Of a DNA stretch of 33,881 nt, positions 1-6,435 are shown piece by piece. Positions within the stretch are counted from its first letter, which is position 1, and each line of letters begins with the position of its first letter. The DNA is from a virus. The stretch spans positions 1-33,881 of IMG/VR virus record IMGVR_UViG_3300028920_000184. The stretch is one strand, 5' to 3'. Position numbers and translations under genes: made by a program. Below the pieces are notes generated by a model that worked only from the letters and a program-made list of their open reading frames with translations, searched no databases and was not told the DNA's origin.

Positions 1-1389
1 AAGCCTGCCTTCCGGTCTGCGTTTGGGGTATCGGACGAGCAGGTACAGGAGATGCTGAAGGGGAATATGCTTATCAGCGTTGCCGATATGGCTGGCATGA
101 CTGAGGCCGATACTGAGTTTGAGCGTATGCTGGCGATGTATCATGCAACGCCAGCGCAGTTCAAGAATGGCATCCTTCGTCCGTTCCAGCGTCTCTTCCA
201 TTCCTTCCTTCAGGTTGGTGAGGCACTGGAGCGCATACCGAAGATTGCAGCCTATGACTTCCTCCAGAAGAATGGTGACATATCGGACAAGGAGATCGCT
301 CATATCGTCAGGACAAAGGCCGGATCCCCGGCGTTCTTAATCAAGGGCGAGTCTACCCGGTACACAAACAACGTCTTTCTCTTCAGCAATGCGATCATCC
401 AGTCCTGGCGGTCTGATCTTGAGGTAGTTCGTGACAATCCTTGGGAGGTTTCTGGCAAGGTGATGAAGTACGCCGTGGCGCCGAAGGTGCTCATGTGGAC
501 GCTATCGAGCGGGGCCCTTGCCTGGGCGTTCAAGCAGATGGGTGCCGATGATGATGACGAGCTCTACAAGTGGGCCGTCGGGATGGAGCGGGCTTATGCA
601 GGTGTCAGTGACTACGACATGACGAATTACACCGTCGTTCCGCTTTTCATGGCCGGGGATATGACGGTTTACCTGCGGGCGCCGATGGACGAGCAGCTCC
701 GGTTCGCTGGTGGCGTCGTCTACAAGATGATGAATCTGGCTACTGGCAAAGATAGCTCGATCAAGGGGCTCCAGGGGACGCTGGATTACACGATGGATCA
801 AGGGCCGGGCCTGAACCCTGCCTATGGACTGATATTGTCCACGATGGAGTATCTCAGCGGAAAGAACCCGATGGATAGCTCCAGGGACCGCCGGGCCGTT
901 CCGGAACAGATCTTCAAGGCCGGTGGGATGCGGGCCCATTACTCATATCTCAAGTGGATGTGGGGCCAGCTCGGACTGGGCTCGATCTACAAGATCCCGT
1001 ATGAGACGCCTGGCGAGGTCAAGAGCTGGATGGAGAATACGCTGGATCTTCCGCTGATCGGGGACACGGTCGGCCGGTTTATCAAGATCTCCAACTACGG
1101 GCTGGTAGAGAAGGCCAAGAGTATCCGTGACGAGGAGGAGTCGAAGCGGGCGCGAGAGCTGCTGAAGGTCCAAGATGCCGTCAACGCCCAACTTTCCGGG
1201 GACGATCTGACAGCGGAGGAGCGACGTGCCCTGAACAAGAACAAGAAGGCTGCGGATCGGTACAGGAAGCGTGGTAGGAACCGCGCCGCGGGCATGAACG
1301 CCAGGACGGCAGAGAGCATCGGCCGGACGAAGAAGGAAAAAGAGGCTATTCGGAAGTCGATGAGTCGGTATTTCAACGGTTTGAGGTAG
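1..1389 (+). CDS. C-terminal part of a large polyvalent (LPD38-like) virion protein, 5'-truncated by the window edge
   Basis: The reading frame is open from the first base, so the ATG at base 52 is probably internal and only the last 462 codons are visible. The segment 'LSGKNPMDSSRDRRAVPEQI' (about bases 850-915) and the helical, partly hydrophobic stretches before it resemble the C-terminal region of large polyvalent phage proteins (LPD38-type). These are thought to be packaged in the virion and injected with the DNA in podovirus-like phages. The last 90 residues are highly charged and probably helical (many Lys, Arg and Glu). Gene order agrees, because such proteins usually close the late operon and here the accessory genes follow. 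The family call rests on recollection of motifs, not an alignment. Alternative: an unrelated internal virion protein. Confidence 0.5.
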   Translation, partial: KPAFRSAFGVSDEQVQEMLKGNMLISVADMAGMTEADTEFERMLAMYHATPAQFKNGILRPFQRLFHSFLQVGEALERIPKIAAYDFLQKNGDISDKEIAHIVRTKAGSPAFLIKGESTRYTNNVFLFSNAIIQSWRSDLEVVRDNPWEVSGKVMKYAVAPKVLMWTLSSGALAWAFKQMGADDDDELYKWAVGMERAYAGVSDYDMTNYTVVPLFMAGDMTVYLRAPMDEQLRFAGGVVYKMMNLATGKDSSIKGLQGTLDYTMDQGPGLNPAYGLILSTMEYLSGKNPMDSSRDRRAVPEQIFKAGGMRAHYSYLKWMWGQLGLGSIYKIPYETPGEVKSWMENTLDLPLIGDTVGRFIKISNYGLVEKAKSIRDEEESKRARELLKVQDAVNAQLSGDDLTAEERRALNKNKKAADRYRKRGRNRAAGMNARTAESIGRTKKEKEAIRKSMSRYFNGLR

Positions 1390-1407
1390 AAAACGGAGGA
1401 AAATGCC

Positions 1408-2151
1408 ATGAGTAAGATCTGGTGGATAGTGAATGACGTGATTCTGGCGCTCCTGTTGGCCTGTCTTGCGTTCTGCTGTCTCGTAGGGTGCGATTCACCC
1501 TGGAAGACCTCGGGTGGCTCAGAACGCAAGGAAATGCGTCAGACGGTCGATCGGAAGAGCGATATGAGGGTCGATCTTGACGGTCCAGAGTTGCCGAGCA
1601 AGTCCGAATTGGTGGCTCCGAGCTCCGTGAAGGTGACGAAAGACGGAATTACGGCCAGTATCCCGCCCGGGGTGAAGGCCTCATTCCAGGTGGGGGACGA
1701 GCTGGAAACCAGGGAATCAAGCTCTTCCAGGACGCTTATCGACCGGGTGAAGGCGATGCCGTGGTATGTCTACGGGATCGGGGCCGCGGTGATCGCGGGG
1801 AGCCTCCTGGCCGGCTGGCTTCTCAAATCCGTCGTGATCGCTGCCGCTGGAGCTGCGGCAGGCCTGCTCTGGTGTACCATCTTCGTCCTTGTGGAGTCGT
1901 ACCGGTGGGTATTTCTCCTGGCCGGAGGCGCCGGCATCCTCGGGCTCTGCGCGATGGCGTATTACATCTGGTGGGCCAAGAAGGATGAGGTAGTGATTGA
2001 GGAGCTGGCCCGGGCGATCGAGGGGGCCGGGGACGATGTGAAGGCTGTCCTGAAGGGACTGCAAAAGAGCGCTCCGAAGAAGTATGAGGCGATCAAAGCG
2101 ACAATAAGTAGGGTAAAACGGGAAAAGGGTATACAGGCAGACAACCCTTAG
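1408..2151 (+). CDS. membrane-anchored lipoprotein with several transmembrane segments
   Basis: The 247-residue product starts with a hydrophobic signal segment (residues 7-27) and a lipobox-like LVGC ending at Cys28. The next residue is Asp29, which in enterobacteria keeps a lipoprotein in the inner membrane. A polar region (30-110) is followed by two or three transmembrane helices between about 115 and 190 and a basic C-terminal tail. The gene lies 18 bases behind the polyvalent virion gene with a GGAGG site and is followed by a terminator, so it is probably the last gene of the late transcript. A role in lysis (holin- or spanin-like) or in superinfection exclusion would fit the position and topology, but no family is recognised. 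Confidence 0.6.
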   Translation: MSKIWWIVNDVILALLLACLAFCCLVGCDSPWKTSGGSERKEMRQTVDRKSDMRVDLDGPELPSKSELVAPSSVKVTKDGITASIPPGVKASFQVGDELETRESSSSRTLIDRVKAMPWYVYGIGAAVIAGSLLAGWLLKSVVIAAAGAAAGLLWCTIFVLVESYRWVFLLAGGAGILGLCAMAYYIWWAKKDEVVIEELARAIEGAGDDVKAVLKGLQKSAPKKYEAIKATISRVKREKGIQADNP

Positions 2152-2153
2152 CA

Positions 2154-2175
2154 GCCCCGTACGAATCCGTGGGGC
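2154..2175 (+). other. short hairpin at the end of the late operon
   Basis: GCCCCG pairs with TGGGGC (the last pair G-T) around a 10-base loop, directly after the stop codon of the membrane lipoprotein gene. It has no U tract. It could stabilise the 3' end of the mRNA or be the first stem of the structured element that follows. Confidence 0.4.
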
Positions 2176-2201
2176 GTAGAAGAGTCAACGTGTTGTTCAT
2201 T

Positions 2202-2297
2202 CGGCTGAAGGGGACAAGAACCGGATTTTCTAAATCCATAAACCCATGTCGTTCCTGCCTTTTCCCGTTCCGGCAGTCTCCTTCAGCCGTTTTTTTT
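2202..2297 (+). terminator. long-stem intrinsic terminator or small structured RNA
   Basis: CGGCTGAAGGGGAC (2202-2215) pairs with GTCTCCTTCAGCCG (2276-2289), 14 pairs with one G-U, followed at once by eight T residues. The 60-base apical part is not a simple loop: it contains the smaller hairpins GGATT/AATCC (2223-2237) and CTGCC/GGCAG. The stem and U tract are those of a Rho-independent terminator for the late transcript. The large, itself structured loop is unusual and could mark a small RNA. Confidence 0.7.
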
Positions 2298-2379
2298 CTT
2301 GATTCCTGACCAGAATGGTGTATTGTTCCGTCAGTCCCGATCAGGACGGAAGATAAAATTCTGGCCGCAAGGCTTGTTG

Positions 2380-2424
2380 AACCTCGCCAAACTCCTCTGA
2401 TCGGGACGGCGAGGTTCTTTTTTT
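2380..2424 (+). terminator. intrinsic terminator
   Basis: AACCTCGCC (2380-2388) pairs perfectly with GGCGAGGTT (2408-2416) and is followed by CTTTTTTT. A second inverted pair, CCCGATCA (2336-2343) and TGATCGGG (2398-2405), includes the loop of this hairpin, so two alternative folds exclude each other as in an antiterminator/terminator switch. It lies about 80 bases after another strong terminator. Confidence 0.75.
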
Positions 2425-2747
2425 GCACGTCGGCTCTGCTCAACCGATAGTGGTCTTTGGTAGCCGTTAATCTGTTGACCCATACCAGGGAGATAGCGAC
2501 ATCAGATCTGGCCTGACTTGCTGCGGCAAACTCTCACCAGAACGTCGCCAGGGCATTGCCCCTGCTTCAGAGTGGTTTACGGCCTATCCAGCGTCGGTAG
2601 ACACTGGTGACAAAGACTGCTGGTTGTCTTTTCTTCTCGGGGGGGGTTCTTTTCTCTTTCTCTTTTCTTTCTTCTGGAGACTTCTTTCGGCTCTCTTTCT
2701 CTTTTCTGAAAGCATAACTTAAAACACTTGGAGGGTAGCAAACAGAT
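2425..2747 (+). other. non-coding stretch with a long pyrimidine-rich tract
   Basis: No convincing reading frame with a ribosome site was found. Small hairpins occur (for example CAGGG/CCCTG near 2551-2566). From about 2627 to 2706 the + strand is almost all C and T, interrupted by a run of eight G. Its RNA would be unstructured and G-poor, the composition preferred by Rho or RNA-binding proteins. No clear -35/-10 pair was found for the following gene. Confidence 0.4.
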
Positions 2748-3005
2748 ATGGGTAAGCAAGAGAAGAAGCGCAATATGGTCTGGAAGAGGTACCAGAAGAA
2801 GTGCGGGCATATAACAACAAATTGCGAAAACTGCAAGTCAGAGATCTCTGTTGGCGAATCATATATGCACTATACTGGATCTGTGAAAATTGGCTTTGAG
2901 TTCCTTTGTGTCCCATGCCATCAGGAAGTGAATTGGGAGCCAAGTTCTGCTATTGACAAAGAATACAGGTCGATGATTTTCGGTATGCTAGACCAGGATG
3001 ACTAA
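2748..3005 (+). CDS. small Zn-ribbon-like protein, first gene of the accessory array
   Basis: The 85-residue product has four cysteines in CENC (residues 27-30) and CVPC (54-57) spacing, followed by His58, a typical treble-clef or Zn-ribbon arrangement. The N-terminus is basic (GKQEKKRN). A GGAGGG site lies 12 bases before the ATG, which is longer than usual. It opens the run of small rightward genes after the terminator region, and its stop overlaps the next start (TAATG). Base composition is more AT-rich than the replication genes downstream. No specific family is recognised. A nucleic-acid or protein binding role is inferred only from the Cys pattern. Confidence 0.6.
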   Translation: MGKQEKKRNMVWKRYQKKCGHITTNCENCKSEISVGESYMHYTGSVKIGFEFLCVPCHQEVNWEPSSAIDKEYRSMIFGMLDQDD

Positions 3006-3160
3006 TGGACTATCTTGACCAGCTCCGAGAGTGGTGGGCGTATTATCCAACAGCGCAGGCATTACTTGAAGCTACAGGCTTTGGTTGCATTACCTACTGG
3101 ATTGTCCGGTGGTTGCTTTTTGGTGGTAAGGATATTTGGATTTCTGAGGAGGACGCATGA
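3005..3160 (+). CDS. 51-residue small protein, probably membrane-associated
   Basis: An ORF of 51 codons starts at an ATG that shares its A with the previous stop (TAATG) and ends in an ATGA overlap with the next gene, so it fills the gap exactly. The product begins acidic and aromatic (MDYLDQLREWW) and has one hydrophobic segment at residues 19-41 with several Trp, Cys and Phe, then an acidic tail (ISEEDA). Coupling at both ends is the main evidence that it is real. The function is unknown. Confidence 0.6.
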   Translation: MDYLDQLREWWAYYPTAQALLEATGFGCITYWIVRWLLFGGKDIWISEEDA

Positions 3161-3654
3161 AATATAGTGAAGTATCAATGCAGGAGGCGATTGAAGCGAT
3201 GCGAGGTGGGAAGCATGTTGAGGGCTATTGCGTCGCATATTGTTGGCGCAGGGCTATCATAGTGGACGATAGGCGCTATGAACGAGTGGTATGGAAGGAC
3301 AGTCAAGACTCAACCATCCACATGTATCTTAACCGCAAGTGGCGCATCTGCGAGGAAGAGCAAGAGTGGGAAGAGTGGGAGCGCTCAAAAGCGCATCGAA
3401 GTTCTATCCGATTTGAGCGTGGGGTTGGGACGTATGGGACTGTTGTTTGGCAGCAATGTCTCGGCTATACAGAACGCTTCGGTGGTTTCGTGTTCCGGCG
3501 TGATGGGCGAACAGACCTAGTCAATTTCGGATCTCCGGTGATGGGGCTGCACAAGAAAACCGGAGAACTGCACGCAATTTGGGATGTAGGATTCATCGAG
3601 GATTACAAAATCGTATACGCCGATGCTGTGCGTATGCGGCGGGAGGGTGAGTGA
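3157..3654 (+). CDS. hypothetical phage protein, N-terminus faintly DUF2829/Tad2-like
   Basis: The product has 165 residues. Its N-terminal 'SMQEAIEAMRGGKHVEG' resembles the opening helix of DUF2829 proteins, a family that includes Tad2, which sequesters the Thoeris signalling nucleotide. The later 'NRKWRICEEEQEWEEWE' is only vaguely like the DUF2829 C-terminal motif, and the protein continues about 90 residues beyond that domain. The similarity is therefore weak and could be chance. It starts in an ATGA overlap with the previous gene behind GAGGAGG and ends in Glu-Gly-Glu at the first of the repeated TGATG junctions. Safest description: unknown small cytoplasmic phage protein. Confidence 0.6.
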   Translation: MKYSEVSMQEAIEAMRGGKHVEGYCVAYCWRRAIIVDDRRYERVVWKDSQDSTIHMYLNRKWRICEEEQEWEEWERSKAHRSSIRFERGVGTYGTVVWQQCLGYTERFGGFVFRRDGRTDLVNFGSPVMGLHKKTGELHAIWDVGFIEDYKIVYADAVRMRREGE

Positions 3655-3905
3655 TGGACACAATCGTTATCGTTGCGGCATACATAGCCATTGGCTTCCT
3701 GCTTGTGTTGTTTGCCGTAATGCGTGGATGCGAGGATGAGGAAGCGATGCTTGGCTTGTTTATTGGGTGGCCTGCTCTCGCGATTCTTGTTGCGATCTTT
3801 CTTCCGGTCGCTGTTCCGTTATGGGTTTCGGAGTGGCTTATCCGGTGGAAAAAGAATCTTGATAAGCGAGGAAAGTTTGTCGAAGTGTTTAAGGAGGGTG
3901 AGTGA
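3654..3905 (+). CDS. small two-helix membrane protein
   Basis: The 83-residue product has two hydrophobic segments, about residues 4-23 (IVIVAAYIAIGFLLVLF) and 32-57 (LGLFIGWPALAILVAIFLPV), joined by a short acidic loop (GCEDEEA) and followed by a basic tail ending in FKEGE. This suggests an inner-membrane protein with the tail in the cytoplasm. It starts at a TGATG junction and ends at the next one. The GTG three bases upstream is rejected because of its spacing to GGAGGG. Possible roles are superinfection exclusion or lysis timing, but nothing in the sequence decides between them. Confidence 0.7.
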   Translation: MDTIVIVAAYIAIGFLLVLFAVMRGCEDEEAMLGLFIGWPALAILVAIFLPVAVPLWVSEWLIRWKKNLDKRGKFVEVFKEGE

Positions 3906-4333
3906 TGGACACGTGTGATAAGATGCGGGGGAAGACTCTAACCCTTACCGTTGGGCTTCCGCGTTCTGGGAAGTCTACCTGGGCAAGACGCGCTGGTGTG
4001 CCAATAGTAAACCCGGACTCGATCCGTTTGGCGCTACACGGCCAGAGATACGCACCAGCGGCAGAGCCGATGGTTTGGGCTATTGCGAAGTACATGGTTC
4101 ACAGCCTATTCCTTGCTGGGCACGATCATGTAGTTGTAGATGCCACCAACACAACAGAAAAGAGAAGGCGGTTCTGGGACTCCGATTTGTGGGCTGTGGA
4201 TTATGTGAGCATCGCAACAAGCAAGGAGGCGTGTATAGCGAGAGCAAGAGCGGAGAATGATCTCGAAATCATCCCGGTGATAGAGCGGATGGCAGAACAA
4301 TTTGAGCCGCTTGCGGCACAGGAGGGTGAGTGA
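3905..4333 (+). CDS. P-loop kinase, polynucleotide-kinase-like (AAA_33)
   Basis: The 142-residue product carries a clear Walker A motif GLPRSGKST (residues 17-25) after a beta strand, then NPDSIR (36-41), and a VVVDATNTTEKRRR segment (76-89) whose Asp and basic residues match the AAA_33/T4 Pnk kinase family. These enzymes transfer phosphate from ATP to 5'-OH ends or small substrates. The length equals a single kinase domain without the 3'-phosphatase domain of T4 Pnkp. It lies between a membrane protein and a coiled-coil protein, and ends in QEGE at the repeated junction. It may act in repair of cut RNA or DNA during defence, which is inference. A small-molecule kinase or zeta-toxin-like enzyme is an alternative. 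Confidence 0.8.
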   Translation: MDTCDKMRGKTLTLTVGLPRSGKSTWARRAGVPIVNPDSIRLALHGQRYAPAAEPMVWAIAKYMVHSLFLAGHDHVVVDATNTTEKRRRFWDSDLWAVDYVSIATSKEACIARARAENDLEIIPVIERMAEQFEPLAAQEGE

Positions 4334-4788
4334 TGGATATGCCAAATCCGAGTTACCCGATAGTCGACCCATGTCCTTTATGTGGAGCAGGACCATGTGA
4401 ATGTGGATGGCATGACCGAATAATGGACGTGATGCAGCGAGCAGAGAAGGCAGAGGCAGAGAACAAAGAGCTTCGGCGGGAAATAGTCAAACAAAACGTG
4501 TATGGAGTAGAGGATCTGAAGGCAGAGGTGGAGCGGCTGAATAAGACAACTCCAAAACCTCCTGTCTCGAATGACGGTGACCACTACATACGCGAGTCAG
4601 GTGTGTGGTATCGGCGACTACAGAAAGATGAATGGATAATCGCCAGTGATCTCGTTCTTGTTGACGGACCAGAATGGCAAGCGACTACCTGTGCAGGTAA
4701 ACAGGCTCCTGACCCCGCGTTTACCAGCCACCGAGTATACTATAGGCGTTTGCCGGAATGGATGCAGGAAAGCCTAAATAAGGCATAG
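4333..4788 (+). CDS. Zn-knuckle plus coiled-coil module protein, truncated by an in-frame amber codon
   Basis: The 151-residue product begins with CPLCGAGPCECGWH (residues 14-27, Cys/His cluster), followed by a coiled coil rich in KAEAENKELRRE and KAEVERLN (about 37-71) and a basic, Trp-rich domain (about 80-147). It stops at TAG (4786-4788), inside what would otherwise be another copy of the AAGGCAGAGGTGGAGCGG coding motif, with GAG changed to TAG. The same frame stays open for 27 more codons to a TGA at the standard junction, ending in EGE. The ancestral gene was thus probably 179 codons (4333-4872). Whether the shortened protein still works is unknown. Confidence 0.65.
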   Translation: MDMPNPSYPIVDPCPLCGAGPCECGWHDRIMDVMQRAEKAEAENKELRREIVKQNVYGVEDLKAEVERLNKTTPKPPVSNDGDHYIRESGVWYRRLQKDEWIIASDLVLVDGPEWQATTCAGKQAPDPAFTSHRVYYRRLPEWMQESLNKA

Positions 4789-4872
4789 GTGGAGCGGCTG
4801 CAAGAAGCCTTGTCATTTATCCATTTGGTATCGGCAGATAATCTTGGCTATGACTGCATGGAGGGTGAGTGA
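4789..4872 (+). pseudogene. cut-off 3' tail of the preceding coiled-coil gene
   Basis: After the amber codon the frame continues as VERLQEAL and 19 further residues, ending CMEGE and a TGA that overlaps the next ATG. This is the expected last heptads and Glu-Gly-Glu end of the upstream module. It has no start codon with a ribosome site of its own, so it is expressed only by readthrough or reinitiation. Confidence 0.65.
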
Positions 4873-5180
4873 TGAGCGAGAAAGATTATAGTGCTTTTGA
4901 TTACTGTGACGGATGTGGTGCTTTGCTAACCAAGGCAGAGAAACGCCACTATGACAATACCGCAGAAATGTGTTGTTCTGGGTATGAGTGCGGATGTCAA
5001 GGGCTTCCTCTATACCCTCCGCTTTGTTTTGAATGTACTGTGCCTCAACTGTACAAGGCGTATGAGAAGGCAGAGGCAGAGGTGGAGCGGTTGCGGAAGA
5101 TGGTCATAGACAACATGGGCTACATATACGGAGACTCCGACGATTTTCCTGATTGGGTGAAGGATCACTTTTTGAGATGA
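4872..5180 (+). CDS. Cys-rich N-terminus plus coiled-coil module protein
   Basis: The 102-residue product has CDGCG (residues 13-17) and a second cluster CCSGYECGC (36-44) with CFEC (54-57), consistent with one or two Zn sites. A helix KAYEKAEAEVERLRKMV (about 64-80) follows, which is the motif shared by the neighbouring modules. Unlike most genes of the array it ends DHFLR, 17 bases before the next start, and the Glu-Gly-Glu coding end lies in another frame in that gap. The end has therefore shifted relative to the ancestral module. The function is unknown. A DNA- or protein-binding adaptor is a guess from Cys pattern and coiled coil. Confidence 0.6.
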   Translation: MSEKDYSAFDYCDGCGALLTKAEKRHYDNTAEMCCSGYECGCQGLPLYPPLCFECTVPQLYKAYEKAEAEVERLRKMVIDNMGYIYGDSDDFPDWVKDHFLR

Positions 5181-5197
5181 GTGAGGAGGGTGAGTGA
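5177..5197 (+). other. six-codon minicistron, remnant of a module end
   Basis: ATGAGTGAGGAGGGTGAGTGA encodes Met-Ser-Glu-Glu-Gly-Glu. Its ATG overlaps the previous stop (ATGA) and its TGA overlaps the next start (TGATG). It bridges two genes whose stop and start are otherwise 17 bases apart and may preserve translational coupling. Confidence 0.35.
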
Positions 5198-5730
5198 TGA
5201 AAATGGATGAGTTTGTCGAGCTTACGAACGCTGTAATAGCCCAGACAGATACTTGGCGTCTTGCTTTGGAGTCTGTCCTGGACGTCATTCTTGTCGGTAA
5301 TGGATCTGCTTTCACCGAGGACCCGTCAGTAGTTCTTTGGGCTGTTAGGTCGATGCACGACATTCACGGCGGCGTTATGCCGGAATGGCTTTGCCACAAC
5401 GAGTTTGTTAATCAGGCGATTGGATCCATAGACGTCAAGTGTCCTTTGTCGTGGGGGCTCGGAGACAAGAGCTTTTGCTATGGCACTTACGTTATTGATC
5501 AGCGGGATATTATCGACGGCAATCTCTCTGAGCTTACCGCTCTCGTTCAAGATAGGGTTCGTGGCGCGTGTGCGTCTATTGGTTTTTTGATCTTGGATAA
5601 CCTTGAGAAAATGAAGTACGGAAAGCACAAGAACGATGAAGAGTGTTATTGTGAAAGCCTAAATAACACCGGCTTTCCATGCACATGCGGATGGTGTGTT
5701 TTTGAAGAGCTTTATGGGGAGGGTGATTGA
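5197..5730 (+). CDS. hypothetical protein with a C-terminal Cys cluster
   Basis: The 177-residue product starts at a TGATG junction (ATG six bases after GGAGGG; a second ATG two codons later is possible). The first 135 residues look like a globular, mostly helical domain without recognised motifs (KMDEFVELTNAVIAQ, HDIHGGVMPEWLCHNEF). The last 35 residues hold Cys at about 151, 153, 163, 165 and 168 (ECYCES, PCTCGWC), similar to the CECGW knuckle of the coiled-coil modules nearby, and the end is YGEGD at a junction with one mismatch. No family recognised. The shared Cys knuckle ties it to its neighbours. Confidence 0.6.
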   Translation: MKMDEFVELTNAVIAQTDTWRLALESVLDVILVGNGSAFTEDPSVVLWAVRSMHDIHGGVMPEWLCHNEFVNQAIGSIDVKCPLSWGLGDKSFCYGTYVIDQRDIIDGNLSELTALVQDRVRGACASIGFLILDNLEKMKYGKHKNDEECYCESLNNTGFPCTCGWCVFEELYGEGD

Positions 5731-6089
5731 TGAAGAATTGCGAGGTATGCGGAAAGAGCCACCACGCGCACACTGAGAATGACTTGAGCAACTGCCTGGT
5801 GTGGGCAAACGACGAAACAAGAAGGCTCAAGGAAGAGGTGGAGTGGCTTGGGAAGCATAGAGCAGAGTGCAAGAGACGGTATCAAGAGAGGGTGCAAGAG
5901 GTTTTAACTCTCAAGGCAGAGGTGAAGCGGTTGAAGAAACTATGCCACTCAATGGCGCAACTGCCACAAAAGCGAATGGAATACTATGCGTCACTCGCAC
6001 CAGCGGCAAAACCAAATCCAGTAATCGTTGCTATATTGGAAGAGATGGATGTTAAGTTACAGAGTATGATGCTGACGGAGGGTGAGTGA
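5730..6089 (+). CDS. CxxC plus coiled-coil module protein
   Basis: The 119-residue product begins with CEVCGKSHHAH (residues 4-14), a compact Cys/His site, then continues mainly as an alpha-helical coiled coil (about 25-85) with the module motifs KEEVEWLGKHRAE and KAEVKRLKKL, and ends LTEGE at a perfect junction. A TTG three bases before the chosen ATG is too close to GGAGGG. The layout (short metal site, then coiled coil, then EGE) repeats that of the 4333 and 6435 genes, so these look like diverged paralogues. The function is unknown. Oligomerisation is likely. Confidence 0.65.
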   Translation: MKNCEVCGKSHHAHTENDLSNCLVWANDETRRLKEEVEWLGKHRAECKRRYQERVQEVLTLKAEVKRLKKLCHSMAQLPQKRMEYYASLAPAAKPNPVIVAILEEMDVKLQSMMLTEGE

Positions 6090-6247
6090 TGTGGAAGAGG
6101 TTTGACCAGTGGATAGACCGTGGACTTGATCGCAGAGTTAGTGGCTGGCGGGAGACTATTCTGTGCGCTCCGCTCATGGCAGTGCAGTTTGTGTTGTTTC
6201 TGTGCTGTGCAATAGTCGGGCATCTGTTTGGAGAGGAAGGTGAGTGA
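6089..6247 (+). CDS. 52-residue single-pass membrane protein
   Basis: A short ORF spans exactly from one TGATG junction to the next. It has a basic N-terminus (MWKRFDQWIDRGLDRR), one strong hydrophobic helix (residues 24-47, ILCAPLMAVQFVLFLCCAIV) and the typical end GEEGE. Junctions at both ends and the classic positive-inside topology make it convincing despite its size. A possible role is a membrane-acting host-takeover or exclusion peptide, but this cannot be told from sequence. Confidence 0.7.
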   Translation: MWKRFDQWIDRGLDRRVSGWRETILCAPLMAVQFVLFLCCAIVGHLFGEEGE

Positions 6248-6435
6248 TGGGATTATACAACGTATACGAGGTCAAGACGACTAGTAGCGATGGTCCTGAA
6301 ATCTTCTGCGAAGGAGAGCCTGTCAGCCTTGAGAAAGTTGTTGCTGCCTTGAACGCATACGAGCACTTGCAACGCAAGGTAAGTCATGGCTGCATCAACT
6401 GCCATTGTTGCATCTGCGATGAGGAGGGTGAGTGA
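6247..6435 (+). CDS. small protein with a CINCHCCIC metal-binding tail
   Basis: The 62-residue product has an N-terminal beta-rich part (MGLYNVYEVKT, PEIFCEGEPVSLEK), a helix (KVVAALNAYEHLQRK) and a dense Cys/His cluster CINCHCCIC (about 49-57) directly before the DEEGE end. Five Cys in nine residues suggest a metal or redox site rather than a standard ribbon. It lies between perfect or near-perfect junctions on both sides. No family is recognised. Confidence 0.6.
   Translation: MGLYNVYEVKTTSSDGPEIFCEGEPVSLEKVVAALNAYEHLQRKVSHGCINCHCCICDEEGE

Noticed and set aside
2203-2288. tRNA-like element: seven-pair GGCTGAA/TTCAGCC ends 86 bases apart with an anticodon-arm-like GGATTTTCTAAATCC
   Set aside because: No T arm with GTTCNA and no D arm can be formed, and eight T follow the stem directly, so it is a terminator-type structure.
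4786-4788. TAG reassigned to an amino acid in this phage
   Set aside because: Other convincing genes end in TAG at sensible places (for example at 1389, 2151 and 24808), so the code is standard.
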